Source of the DNA: Saposhnikovia divaricata | Lineage: Eukaryota > Streptophyta > Magnoliopsida > Apiales > Apiaceae | DNA length: 64,000 nt | Reading direction: 5' to 3' | Assembly: GCA_036435485.1 (NCBI GenBank) | Contig: CM071598.1 | Location: 195,093,148-195,157,147, forward strand | In this document: in pieces, positions 11,424 through 22,882 of the stretch | Layout: every line of letters starts with the position of its first letter | Numbering within the stretch: position 1 is the first letter of the stretch | Notes under the pieces: model-generated | The model's database searches: none | What the model was told of the DNA's origin: nothing | Seen by the model: only the letters and a program-made list of their open reading frames with translations | Position numbers and translations under genes: made by a program

Positions 11424-13282
11424 CAAGGAACCTAAATCAACTTCAGCTACTGATAAATCAGCTGAAACCTCTTCTCCAGTAGATGCAACAATTGATCAGT
11501 TATCAAGGCTTACCTTGAAAGGTCCTAGAGGTCAGAGATCACCAGAAAAGATGCCAATCTATAATGGAGATGAAGCCTCCCCACCATATAAGAGAATTAG
11601 AGTACATGAGGAAGTTATATCTCAACATTCTCTACCAAAGTCAACAAGGACAGTAAAGAACCATCCTCCAGAGTTGATCATTGGTGATAAATCAGAAGGA
11701 ATCAAGACAAGGAAATGTCAAGCTAACTTTTGTGCATTTGCTGCCTTTCTAGCTTAAGAGGAACCAAAGAATGTTAATGAAGCACTACAAGATGAAAAAT
11801 GGATCATGGCAATGCAAGAAGAACTTAATCAATTTGAAAGATGTGAAGTTTGGGAACTTGTAGAGCCACCTAAGGATGCTTCAATCATTGGTACTAAGTG
11901 GGTGTTTAGAAACAAGGTTGATGAATTTTGTACGGTTAGAAGGAACAAAGAAAGACTTGTTGCACAAGGATATAATCAACAATACGAAATCGATTTTATG
12001 AAACTTATGCCCCGATTGCAAGGCTAGAGTCAATAAGGATGTTACTTTCATTTGCATGCTTCAAGAAGATCAAGATACATCAAATGGATGTGAAAAGTGC
12101 ATTTCTTAATGGCTACTTGAAGGAAGAAGTATATGTCAAACAACCTCCTGGTTTTGAGAGTGAGCAATTTCCTAATCATGTTTTCAAGTTGAAGAAGGCA
12201 TTATATGGACTCCGGCAAGCTCCTAGATCATGGTACGAAAGGCTAAGTAATTTTTACTCAAGAATGGATTCATTCGAGGTAAAATAGATCCTACATTATT
12301 TACTAAGTTTAATGGTACTGATATTTTAGTTGTGCAAATATATGTGGATGATATTATCTTTGGATCTACTAATGATGATATGTGCAAGTGGTTTTCTAAA
12401 TGCATGCATAGTGAGTTTGACATGAGTATGATGGGGATGCTCAACTACTTCTTGGGGCTCCAAATCAAGAAAACTCCAGATGGAATTTATGTGCATCAAT
12501 CCAAATACATAAAGAATCTGCTTAAGAAGTTTGGTTTTGAGAATATCAAGGCAAAATCTACACCTATGAGTTATGCCAGCAAGCTGACAGCAGATGAACA
12601 GGGTAAAGATGTAGATGTTCGAAAGTATAGAGGTATGATTGGTAGTTTATTATATCTTACAGCCTCTAGACCTGATATTATGTATAGTGTATGTGTCTGT
12701 GCTAGATTTCAAGCTAATCCTAAGGAGTCTCACTTGAATGCAATTAAAAGGATTTTTAAATATTTAAGTGGAACTATTACTCTTTGCTTGTTTTATCCCA
12801 TCACAAATGCATTTGATCTTGTTGGGTATAGTGATGCAGATTATGCAGGTTATCAAACTGATCGAAAGAGTACAAGTGGTGTTTGTGCATTTTTAGGACA
12901 GAGTTTGGTCACTTGGCAAAGAAAGAAGCAAACATCTGTTGCATTATCTACAGCTGAAGGGGAGTATTTAGCTGCTGGAAGCTGTTGCTCTCAAATACTT
13001 TAGATGCTAAAAATACTTCGAGATTATAGGATTAAATGTGGAAAAGTTCCTATTTATTGCGACAATACAAGCACTATCAACATATCAAAGAATCCGGTGA
13101 ATCACTCAAGAATAAAACATATTGACGTTCGACATCATTTCTTAAGGGATAATGTTGTAAATGGAAAAATTGAGATGACCTTTGTTAGTACAGAGTACCA
13201 GCTAGCTGACATCTTCACAAAACTGCTAGCCGAGGAGCGTTTTGCTGTTCTTCGTCGAGAATTGTGCACGTGTAATGTCTAG
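11424..13282 (+). pseudogene. Copia reverse transcriptase and RNase H
   Basis: Starts with a spacer, then MAMQEELNQFE and GTKWVFRNK (RT N-terminus, 11806), MDVKSAFLNGYLKEEVYV (12060-12130), the catalytic YVDD in IYVDDIIFGST (about 12340), and the RNase H motifs SDADYAG, DRKSTSG and TAEGEYLA (12830-12970). Breaks: TAA at 11755 (CAA in the second copy), a frameshift with TAG near 12025, a frame change at about 12285, and TAG at 13001 where Trp is expected. The last piece (13004-13282) keeps the HIDVRHHFLRD and LADIFTK end of RNase H. All breaks except the one at 11755 are shared with the copy near 58 kb. Confidence 0.9.
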
Positions 13283-13656
13283 CCAGCTAGCTGCTATAGA
13301 TGTCTTTTACATTTTTATATGTTACAACTTTTTATTTTTATCATGTGTTACTTGTTTTATGTGCTGATTATTTTATGTCTTGTTTTTATTTTAATCTGTT
13401 ACTTAATTTGTTTTTGTGATAATGTGATTAATTGATTTTTTTTACTTGGATTTATCATGTATCATTTTATTCGGGGTTGAGTTTTTTAGAATTTATCCTA
13501 AATATATTTTCCTCCAAAATCAGTAAATGGAAGTTTATATAGACTACACGACTCCGACTCTTTAGTTTTCCTCAACAACGATCTCAAATCAAATTAGGGT
13601 TTTACGCCGCTCATCAATATACATTTTCCCTCAATTTTCATTTGCTTTATCGCATC

Positions 13657-14978
13657 ATGAGGAACACTAGGGGATCCAAGAAAACACCAATTACTGCTTC
13701 AAAGTAACAGAATGGCAAGAACAAGCGATTGCATGATGCTGAAGATGATACGCTTAATTCCATTTACCACTAATAGTGGTGATGAACTTTTGGGGGTTCG
13801 CGATGGGTTGTCGGTCAAGCGCTGTAAGTTTGGAATTGATTTTACTTTTGATGAGCTTGATTTTCGCTTTAAGCAATTGGATTTGGGCACACACAAGATC
13901 GTATTTGGTCATCCTCTGGAAGGTAATACATATATTAAGTGTGGTGCTTATGGATATTTTGCTAAATTAGGGTTTGAAGGGTTTTTGAAAGATTTGCCTC
14001 GTTCTTGTTATCCATCTCTTGTTTATGAGTTTTATGCGAATCTTATCATTGTCAAACTTGGGGTTTTCTCTTCGTATGTTCGTGGTCGTAATGTTAACTG
14101 TTCTTGTGCTGAATTCGATTCTTAGTATTGAAAATCCATCCACTTTGTCTATTACTACTAATAAAGGACCCACTGAGTTAGAGAACTTTACTAAACTTGA
14201 TCAATTGAAAGTACTTCGTGGTATGGATGGATTACTTGTCTATGCTCCTCCAACAACTGCTACTGTTTCTCCTATTACTAATATGATGTTTAAGATTTGT
14301 ATTGATAATGTGAATCCTCGTACGGGTAGTCATTCAAATTTTGCTGGTCAGGATGTCACTGTGGTTTCGATGTTGTTGTCTGAGAGGCTTTTTAATTTGG
14401 CTGGGCTTATATTAAAGAATATGATGGATGTTTATGAGAACCATAATTCACCTAGTCTTCCATATGGTTTGTTATTGACTTAAATTTTTGAGTGGTATGG
14501 TGTTGCGCTAAAGGATGAAGACTGTGAAATGGCTAAATAATTTTTGGACTTTAAGAGTTTGCAACAATCTGACTTGAAAGTTGCATCGGATGGTACTTTG
14601 GTTCGTATAGAAACTCCTCCACCTCCTGCACCTGTTAATGTGGTGGCTAATACAACTTCTGAGAATAATGCTTCTGAAGATATGAAAGAAATTCGAGCTT
14701 CACTTAAGATGCTGACTTCTAAGGTTACGAATATGGCTGATGAGATTTCTTTTCTACATGAATTTGTTGCTGGTCCACGTACTCCTGCCTCTGTTCATAC
14801 TGGTCATCAATCTGTAAATCTATCTCCTGGTCAAGAGCCTCATGATCATCCTACAGTGGTTGTTGGGAATGTGCTTAAGGACATTGCTACGGATCCAGAT
14901 GTGGATGCCTCTAAAGATTTTCAAGTTGCTGTTCAGTTTCATGATGCTAAAGAGGATGACGATAATAATGAATCTTAA
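13657..14978 (+). pseudogene. Extra ORF3 (env-like position) downstream of pol
   Basis: About 1.3 kb of degraded coding sequence after RNase H and before the polypurine tracts, the place of the additional ORF in Sireviruses. The likely start is ATG 13657 (MRNTRGSKKTPITASK), broken by TAA at 13705. A 137-codon frame (13712-14125) carries GFLKDLPRSCYPSLVYEFYA and SSYVRGRNVN, which I recognise as resembling the so-called putative plant transposon protein domain. The frame continues with shifts to 14483. A final part (14544-14978) has a Pro-rich stretch and a coiled-coil-like segment (DMKEIRASLKMLTSKVTNMA). I see no signal peptide or transmembrane helix that would support a membrane role. Function unknown. 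Confidence 0.6.
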
Positions 14979-15000
14979 ATTTTCTTCTTTTTAATGATCA

Positions 15001-15294
15001 AGGGGGAGAAAAATTTTAGGATTTGGGGTTAATTATGTTATGCTTATGCCTGAACTATGTGTTGGTTTGGTTTTTCTTGTTATGTTTTAGTACTTGGTTT
15101 ATTTGGTGGTTTATTTTGTGGTTTTCTGAACTAGTACTGTGGAAATGTGATGCTTATTTGATATTTGTTAAATGTGTTACATTTATGTTTATGATATTGA
15201 TTTTATGGTACATCATTATAAAAGGATTGCTAGATTTAGGGGGAGTTTTGTTTTTCTTCTAAAATTGGTGTATAATCATCAAAAAGGGGGAGAT
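15001..15294 (+). promoter_or_regulatory. Multiple polypurine tracts of the Sirevirus
   Basis: AAGGGGGAGA-type tracts occur at about 15000-15010, 15238-15246 and 15281-15293; the last abuts the LTR. Such tracts prime plus-strand DNA synthesis, and multiplied copies are a known Sirevirus trait. A short T-rich open frame (15023-15262) between them is not a gene. Confidence 0.6.
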
Positions 15295-16445
15295 TAAAAC
15301 TCTCATTATTTTTATGATCATACATAGTAAGCAAACTAGATATGTGTACTGGACTAATATTGTTTTGAAGGGTTATCATTTATTTCATTTTATAGCAAAA
15401 CAGGGTTTATCAGCTAGCTGGCAGTACAGGATGTACTTTAACTTAGCAAGTTGGCAGATAGAGTCCAGAAACACTAGAAGTTCGAATCTCATGGAGTTTT
15501 ATTAGGATTAAACTTCTGTGAGAATTCTAATTAGAAAAACAGATCATATTTATATATATGGGCTCAAAAATGTTTTTAAACGTTTTTAGCTTCTTATATT
15601 TCAAAACCATATTTTATAGGAGTTTGTTTTCTAAACGACTTTATCTAAACAAACTTCTTATTCTCTTGAGTTTTTCAAAACTGAGAACGTTGTTAATAAA
15701 CGTTCACTTTCAGATTCTGTTTTTCTTTTCCAAACGATAAGTTTTTGAACGTTAGATTTGAATTAATCTTTCAACAAACTCGTGAGACTTGGTAGTCAAG
15801 ACCGTTGTGTTGTTGTATGCTTAATTCAGATTGTGTGTTCACTATAAAAGACTTGTGAGTTTTCCTTTCAAGGTTGTTGAACATCATTCGAAAAACACAA
15901 GTATTTTACCAAGCTGATTTGACATATCTTTATACACTTGAGCTCTATATACTAATACGACTTAGATTCTTATTAGAGTACATAGTTTGATTTTTAATTC
16001 TTTCTATCTTGTATTGTTCAACTTATAAAGTTTGTAGTTGCTGGATTGTCGAGCTTGTGGAACAAGGATTCGAGGAACATTAGGCTAGAAGAGTTTATAC
16101 TTGGTTTAGTATAGTACTTAGAGAGTTGTGTTCAGGGAACAAGGTATTTCAGCTAGCTGCAATCAGTGACTGGGAGAATCATGGAGATATATTATTGTAT
16201 CGTATAATTGTAATCATTTGTGATCAATAATAGGCTATAGGGGTCGAACCTGGCTAAAATTGCTGTGTGTTCTTTATATTCTGCACTTTACTTTACTGCA
16301 CTGCATATCTTAGCTAGCTGCCTGTTTGTTAAATCGTTGCAGCCACTTAGCTGCCAGAATAAATTTTCAGGCAGATTTTTAATTATACATTATTAGCCAT
16401 AACACCTATTCACCCCTCCCCTCTAGGTGTGTAATTTCACGAACA
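15295..16445 (+). repeat. 3' LTR of Sirevirus, copy A
   Basis: Begins directly after the last polypurine tract and runs to about GAACA at 16445, shortly after the motif TATTCACCCCTCCCCTCT, which is common near Copia LTR ends. Exact borders are uncertain because no second LTR of this element is present for comparison and the first bases do not read TG. It matches 61667-62861 except for a 43-bp stretch missing here near 16232. Confidence 0.6.
15843..15850 (+). promoter_or_regulatory. TATA box in the LTR
   Basis: TATAAAAG inside the LTR, in transcription orientation of the element; conserved at 62215-62222 in the second copy. Confidence 0.5.
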
Positions 16446-17310
16446 CCCCTTAACTCCACATTATATTGTCCGTCTGTTGTCTGTTCTGGGCTATCACCAA
16501 GCCCACACGAATTTGTTTTTGGGCTACTCCTAAAAGGCCTATTTGTTTTGGATTCTTATGTTCAAGATAATTCTTTTATATCTTAACGATGTGGGACTTG
16601 GGTTGACACCACTCTACAATCCCTCCTCAATTCAAGAACCACCAATCTTGTGACCCTTATATCGCCACTTATGTGGCTCCTCATCTTGCAGGACACACCG
16701 CCCGACCACCTACTTTCGACACATGAGGTCCAAGATTTAGGGAGTGCCTCCCACGCCACACACAACTTGCAGCCCACAATCCCAGGATTAACTTCTTAAC
16801 CATCGGCTACCACTTGTTGGACTGCCGAACACCCATTAACTCCACAGTAATAAATTGTTTTGAATGCTTATATTTAAGATAATTTTTCTTTATCTTAATA
16901 TGTGGGACCCAGCTACATAAACATGTATAAAAATAGGCCCAATTGTATAAATACATAGGACATTGTTACACAAATAGCCACCTTCAGTATGGGAGAGAAC
17001 ATTGAATCTATCATAATTTTCATTAATAAATTGCAAATAAATTAGATATTATATTTGTGATAAAAAATCATAAACCAGTTTTAATTCTAAATTATTAAAA
17101 CATATAATTCTTTAAATAAATTTAAATGAAAATTGTTATAGTATTATTAAGAGATCACATAGATTATTAAATTTGTACATAATTTTATAAATTAATCTTT
17201 TTCTAGGATCATTACCCCAAATTTCTCTTGTAAACCCTGACAAAAAGTCAAAACTACCATGAGCACCTTTATCTTTTTAAACCTGAAAGTAAAATTAATC
17301 GAAGTTAACC
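16446..17310. other. Non-coding flank with an internal direct repeat
   Basis: No gene. Two related blocks lie about 386 bp apart: CGAACACCCCTTAACTCCAC at 16440 against a near match at 16827, and the following AAGATAATT...ATCTTAA...TGTGGGAC stretches at about 16565-16600 and 16870-16910. From 16920 it is AT-rich. The region is repeated nearly unchanged at 62862-63726, so it belongs to the duplicated segment. Confidence 0.6.
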
Positions 17311-17366
17311 GCGCCAAAACAAGTTTACTGAAAAGCTTACTGTCATTAGCTAGAGAGTATAAATAG
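17311..17366 (+). promoter_or_regulatory. Core promoter with E2F-type site and TATA box
   Basis: GCGCCAAAA (reverse of TTTTGGCGC, matching the E2F consensus TTTSGCGC) at 17311-17319, followed by TATAAATAG at 17358-17366. About 25-60 bp downstream begins a leader-like sequence with CTCTCT tracts and AAACCCTAA. The same elements at the same spacing recur at 63727-63782. An E2F site would suggest S-phase control; this is inference from the motif only. Confidence 0.5.
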
Positions 17367-17627
17367 TAATTTACTGAAAACCCTTGTGCTCGTTTCTGCC
17401 GCTTCTAGACAGGTCTTCTATCTCTCTCTAAAAACCCTAAAGAAAAAAGGATCGCCCGGCGTGAATTTCCAGGCAGACGCCAAGGTCTCTGTCTCCCTCA
17501 ATTCTTCTCGTTGTTTAAATTTATACAATAGTTTACTTAGATAGTTCTTTTTCGCTTAAATAGTTTGCTTACATATATATGTGTTTGTATATACAGTAGC
17601 AATACACAGAGCTTTTGGGATTTTACA

Positions 17628-17657
17628 ATGGCTTCTTCTTCGATTCAACCTAAACAG
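17628..17657 (+). CDS. Candidate first coding exon (MASSSIQPKQ)
   Basis: ATG at 17628 in good context (ACAATGGCT) opens a ten-codon exon ending at CAG|GTGTGT. Upstream the leader appears to have its own intron: donor CCAAG|GTCTCT at about 17483 and acceptor TATATACAG at about 17594. The promoter lies at 17311-17366. The downstream exons cannot be assigned with certainty. The next recognisable exons on this strand belong to the WD40 gene beginning at 29210, so this may be its first exon across an 11.5-kb intron, or it may belong to another gene. Ten residues are too few to identify a family. Confidence 0.4.
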
Positions 17658-19867
17658 GTGTGTTAAATATTTCTCCTTCCATTTTCTTTTTCATGCTGTT
17701 TTTTTTAATTTACAATTACTTTAATTTCACCATTAATTTGACAATTTTATTACTATTATTGGGGTTTTTTGTATGTGATTTATTATTGAATAAGTTTATA
17801 TGGATATTATTTATTTTAATGTTAGCCTGCATTTCGAATTAGGTTGTGAGCTAGTACAAGTAGTTTAGATGACATAACTGCTGCAGGTAAACATAATGTA
17901 TGCTTTCTAAACCCTAAAAGTAATCTGTAAAGAGGTTTTTATTTAGTGGTGGTGGAAACAAAGAAGAGAAAGTTAAATAAGTCCAAAAAATTTATATATA
18001 TACAATTCACTGAATTAAAGTTGATAAAAACCAGTAAAACTGAACCGCATGAAATCGAAGAGAAACCACTAAGTTTCTTTTAGGTTATGGTTCCAACGAA
18101 ACCGGTAAAAAAACAATTCAAACAGCTAACCAATATAAATTAATAAATATATAAGTTATATATATGTATATGTATAATTTATATGCATTTTAAAATCATT
18201 AAATGTATACATATATTATATAAAAAAGCTTACTAAACATATACAAGCATCTTGTTTTTTATTAGTGTGGCCACATGTACAATCTATCACAACTGGACTT
18301 GCTAATAAAATCTAGCTTTTCCAAATCCAAAGAAAAAAATGATACCAAAATTGCAAGTCTGCAAAAAGAAAAAAAATAATACAAGAGAAGGCCATTATAC
18401 TAACTTACAAAAACTTCTAAAGGGTCCAAGACCCAGAACTTATAACTACTAATAATATAAAATTTTCAATGAGATCAACAATATTACTACTTTCAAACTA
18501 AAGAGATACCACTACTCCATGTTTGTGAAAACTTCAAGATGCAAAACCAACACTACTCCTTATGATAACTTCAAGATGCAGAACCAACCTAATAGATCAT
18601 TGCTAAATTTGTAATCTTAAATTCTACCTATTTTTGAATCATGCAATTTTTTTTAATTCCAATTTTCATATTTTTTTGATATTTTTAAATGAGATGAGTT
18701 TGTAATCGAAACTGAATCAGTTATAACCGAAACAAATAATTTGAAATTGAAATAGAGTGGTCGTGTTTGGTTGCGATTTGCGGTTTTCGATTTTAAAACC
18801 AAAGATACATGATTCCGGTTCACGAACGGTTAGTCGCGAACTGTTCACAACATCTTGTGAATATTTCACATGAACATCTCATGAATATTGCTTACGATCT
18901 CGTGTTCACCTACACCTATTTCTTTTTTCCCAGATTTTTAATGCATTAAACAAAATGATTGTTGGGCATACAATCTTAAAAATCAGAGACGTCCTTCCAG
19001 TTTAAACTCCTCAATGACTAGAATTTGAATCAATTTAATCAATACATAGCCAACTAATTTTATAATTTACAATATATGTTATAACTTGATTACTTATAAC
19101 AAAAATAATGTATAGATTTAACAAAGAAAAATAATGAATACAAAAAATAAACCAACATATTATTTCGTAGACGAATACATATTATTTACTAGATTTCTTG
19201 ATTTCAAGAACTCAAGTGAGATATTAATAAAATATGTTCACCATCTGAGGTTATGCACGAACTCATTCATGAACCATATTCACAAGCTTATTCAAAAACC
19301 TGGTTCGCGAACTGTATTAACGAACTTATTTAAGAACTATATACTCGAAATTTTTTGCCATGTATCAAGCTGGACTATGTCGTACTCAAGTTTAGTTCAC
19401 CTCAAAATCCTGTTCATGCGACTCATTTGCAAATCGAATCAAACTCAAACAGGATTTTTTTCGAGCCAGGCATCAAATTGTTCATGAGCTTATCGACTCA
19501 TTTATAGCCTTAATCCTACATATTGTTTAGGCATTTCTTCTTTAACTTGTCACTTAGTTGGAAATATATCAGATGATTAGAAGTCCATTGAATCTAAAAG
19601 CAATCGAATTATAGCTATTAATGCTATGTTACACCATTATATCATTGACTATTGTACATACTCTACACTGAATATTATACATACTCTACAATTGTTAATG
19701 TTTAGCTGTAAGTGATTAGGCAGTAACAACAAGGTAGTTGAGTATGTCTTAGTTAATATTTTAGACTTTCTATTCCAGTTCTCATGTATAAATAGAACCA
19801 TCTGGTAATGTAATAACATAAGAAACAATTACGTGTTTCTTTTGCCTTCTATCATATTTTATCAATC
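17658..19867. other. AT-rich intron or intergenic DNA
   Basis: No coding exon recognised. It follows a splice donor, so it is probably intronic. 18780-19490 has several GTTCGCGAAC/GTTCATGAGC motifs in both orientations that suggest a degraded repeat. The 117-codon frame at 19134-19487 runs through these motifs and is not credible. Confidence 0.5.
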
Positions 19868-20262
19868 ATGTGACACCCCAAACCAGTGCCACCGAAACAT
19901 AGCAACATAAAGAAATAAAACATCCCAAGCATGCATTTTAAATAATAAAAGATCAACTAGTTTAAAGTATGAATAACTTAATATCTAGAAACATTAACCA
20001 TTAGGTGTAATTAGTTTTACAAACGAATTTTATTTAAAATATTATTACAAACTAACTCCAAAAGCTAAACACTAGCTGCAACTACCTAATCCGGAATTTG
20101 GAATGCAAATACTGGACCCGGGGCAGCTACTTTCATGTTTCAGTGTCAAGTTAGGGTATAAATAAAGATATGAGCCAAACATCACTCAGTAGTGTAAAGA
20201 AACAACAAGTATCAATGACATGCCAACAATATAATTTGAAACAAGATATAAGTCAAATTGGA
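19868..20262 (-). repeat. Possible LTR end (minus strand) hosting the LINE
   Basis: TGTGACACCCCAAACC at 19868, read on the minus strand as GGTTTGGGGTGTCACA, resembles the end of plant Ty3/Gypsy LTRs. If so, sequence on the far side of the LINE (from 22891) would be its continuation. I did not find the other border or a target duplication, so this remains a weak call. Confidence 0.25.
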
Positions 20263-20270
20263 ATGTTAAT

Positions 20271-22746
20271 AAGCTACTTGCGATTGAAAATATAGACGAG
20301 ATCATGGTTGAGGGTCATAAAAATGTCTCGCAAGTCGCAGTTGATTTCTTTTCAAAGACGCTGGGTACCTATGACAATTTGCACTCATGTGATTTTGACA
20401 GCCTTAACTGTGCTTCGATTACTAATGTTCAAGCTTCATCTCTTGAGGCTCCTGTCAATGACTCGCTTATCCTAGCAACATTAAAAGCTACGAAACGGAA
20501 CATGGCACCGGGACCTGATGGATTTACGGAGGAATTCTTCTTGGCAACCTGGGACATAGTCGGTGCAACCTTCTGTGCTGTAATTAAAAGTTTCTTTACA
20601 GGTATAACTCTGTTTAAACCAATAAATGCAACTAGTATTGCTTTGATTCCCAAGGTCTCTACCCCTTCCTCTATGTCAGACTTTCGCCCTATCTCCCTGT
20701 GCTCTATTCCGTATAAGTGTATTGCCAAAATTCTTGCATCTCGCCTTAAAGCTGTCATGCCAAGTATCATTGCCAAATATTCCGGGGCGTAATATTTCTG
20801 ATAATATACTTATGGCTCAAGAGTTATTCCGAGGTTATCATAGAGACAGTGGTGTGCCTAAGTGTGCTTAGAAGCTTGACCTTCACAAGGCGTTTGATTC
20901 TATAAGTTGGAACTTCATTCTAGGGGCGTTGAAAAAAATCAATTTCCCTCCTAAATTTATAAAATGGATACATTTGTGTATCTCGACCACTACCTTTTCT
21001 GTTAAGGTGAATGGATCGCTGTGTGGGTTTTTTGAAGGAAAAAAGGGAATTCGACAGGGAGGCCCAATCTCTCCGTATATCTTCGCCATTTCTATGACCA
21101 TTTTGTCTTCAATGCTTGCCAAGAACCCTCTTAATTTCCAATTCCATTGGAAGTGTAAAGATTTGAAGCTCATGCACTTTCTCTATGCTGATGACGTCCT
21201 CCTTTTCTCCAAGGGTGACAAGGATTCGGTTAGTCACCTAATGAATTGCATTTCCAGGTTTTCTGCTGCGAGTGGGTTGAATCCAAGCATTGCCAAGAGC
21301 ACGGTTTTCTTTGGATATTGTAGAGAGGATTTTATACGATGGTTTGATTCTTCGTATGGCCTTCCTCATGGTGTTCTCCCCGTTAAATTTTTAGGCGTCC
21401 CTCTAATATCTTCGCGTTTGAAACACAACGACTGCCTTCCCCTTATTGACAGAATTATTTCCAGGATATCGTGTTGGACTTCTTTACTTCTGTCCCTTGT
21501 TGGTCGTGTACAGCTTATTCCATCGGTTCTGACTGCGGTGCAATCATTCTGGACTAACCATTTCGTTCTTCCTACCTCAGTTCATTGCACCCTCAGATCA
21601 GTTTTCACTCGTTTTCTATGGAAAGGCAATGCTACCTCCAAAGGTGGAGCCAAAATCAGCTGGGACACAATCTGTTTGCCTAAGGAGGAGGGGGGCCTGG
21701 GTCTTAAGGAATCTTTGATGTGGAACCGGGCTCAGATTTTAAACCACCTATGCAGAATTGTTTGGAAAAGCAAGGCATTGTGGCCTCTTTGGGTCAATAA
21801 AACTGTGTTAAATAAACATCATTTCTGGGATATGTCCATGCCAAATGACTGTTCTTGGATTCTACGTAACGTCCTTAAGTTACGTCCTATGGCACATCAG
21901 TTTATCACCTTCAAGTTGGGGAATGGCAGGGACACCTCTCTTTGGTTCGACCCTTGGTGGAATTCTTTGTGTTTGGCCACAAATAGACACGATCCTATCA
22001 TTGCTCAAGCTAATGCAACATCAGATGACTCGGTGCATACGTTAATTCATAATGGGGCATGGATCTTACCTCAACCTACGCATAGAATTCATCACATTAA
22101 CCCGGGTTTGCGCGAATGGTTTCAGCAGTTCGATTACCCCCCTTTTGATCTTGCCTCAGCTGACTCTATCCTGTGGAATGGCTTGCCACTAAACAAAACC
22201 AGGACCTGGCATATCTGGAATTCTATCCGAACTCCTTCTAATGTGGTTGCGTGGAGTCAAAATGTTTGGCATAGACTTCGAGTTCTTCGTTATGCACATA
22301 ATGAATGGCTTTTATGCCATGGTCGTCTTCCAATGATGCATAGCTTATCTACATTTGGTCTTGATGTTTCTGAGCAATGCAACTTCTGTATAGGGGGCAT
22401 TGAAAATGATTGCCACCTGTTTGTTCGGTGCCCGTACAGTAGCTTCATCCTTTCAAAATTGGCAGGCGTGCTCAAGGTTGATTTTATAGGCACAACTTGG
22501 CTAGAAGTCTTGACTACCTTGGGAGACATTTCTAATCACACTCTTCGAAATGTAGCCCTCCTCGTGGCACTTATCTTCTCCAATCACTTGTGGAAAGAAA
22601 GGAATGCTCGACTTCATGACTTGGGGGCAACGGGACCAAACAAGTTGATTCAAACTATTATGACAGATCTTAAGGTTAGGCTTCTTGGTTCGAAATGGTT
22701 TCTCAGGCATGCAAATTTAGATTTGTATAGGTGGATACATATTTGA
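20271..22746 (+). pseudogene. LINE ORF2: reverse transcriptase and zf-RVT
   Basis: Encodes non-LTR reverse transcriptase, which copies LINE RNA at a nicked target. Visible parts: APGPDGFTEEFF and SIALIPKV...SDFRPISLCS (RT fingers, 20500-20700), KLDLHKAFDSISW (20875), GIRQGGPISPYIFAI (21045) and the catalytic YADD in FLYADDVLLFSKGD (21180). The C-terminal zinc-binding zf-RVT stretch includes CNFCIGG...CHLFVRCPYSSF. Broken by a frameshift with loss of some sequence near 20785 and an in-frame TAG at about 20869. The long frame 20929-22746 (605 codons) is intact. Confidence 0.9.
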
Positions 22747-22882
22747 TTTCTGAGGCTCATTGTCACTCTAGTTTAGGTTTTTTCCTTGTTGGTTCTCTCT
22801 TTGCCTTGGCTTAGAGCAAGGGTTTATCCCTTTTTTCTTTCTTAATATAATACATATTTACCAAAAAAAAAAACAATAAAAC
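20271..22882 (+). mobile_element. 5'-truncated L1-type LINE
   Basis: LINE retrotransposon lacking ORF1 and endonuclease: it starts inside the ORF2 segment before RT and ends in an A-rich tail (22862-22882). The bases ATGTTAAT flank it at 20263-20270 and 22883-22890, a short probable target-site duplication. Its RT is clearly related to the LINE at 36429-40038 (both share LPVKFLGVPLISS), so two members of one L1 family inserted in this locus. Confidence 0.85.

Larger units (their letters stand above)
9580..16445 (+). mobile_element. Sirevirus-type Copia retrotransposon, 5'-truncated, copy A
   Basis: Order of domains on the plus strand: gag C-terminus with CCHC knuckle, protease, integrase, reverse transcriptase, RNase H, an extra ORF after RNase H, several polypurine tracts, 3' LTR. 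Integrase before RT marks Ty1/Copia. An extra ORF3 downstream of RNase H and repeated AAGGGGGAGA tracts point to the Sirevirus (SIRE/Maximus) lineage. The 5' LTR, primer-binding site and most of gag are missing; sequence becomes recognisable at about 9580, just beyond CACTA-1. Many stops and frameshifts make it non-functional. A shorter second copy lies at 58100-62861 and shares most of the disabling mutations. Confidence 0.8.

Noticed and set aside
12223..12444. Minus-strand open frame, repeated at 58596-58817
   Set aside because: Antisense shadow of the RT gene; conserved between copies only because the DNA was duplicated.
15023..15262. 79-codon hydrophobic frame with several apparent membrane helices, conserved in copy B
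   Set aside because: Leu/Phe/Trp-rich translation of a T-rich tract between polypurine tracts; conservation follows from the duplication. An envelope-like protein is not supported.
16588..16599. GTCCCACATCG on the minus strand, identical to the upstream element of plant U-snRNA genes
   Set aside because: The TATA-like sequence follows after only about 10 bp instead of the 23-34 bp used by snRNA promoters, and no snRNA sequence follows.
17660..17842. 60-codon hydrophobic open frame
   Set aside because: T-rich intron sequence directly after the donor at 17658; no start context or domain.
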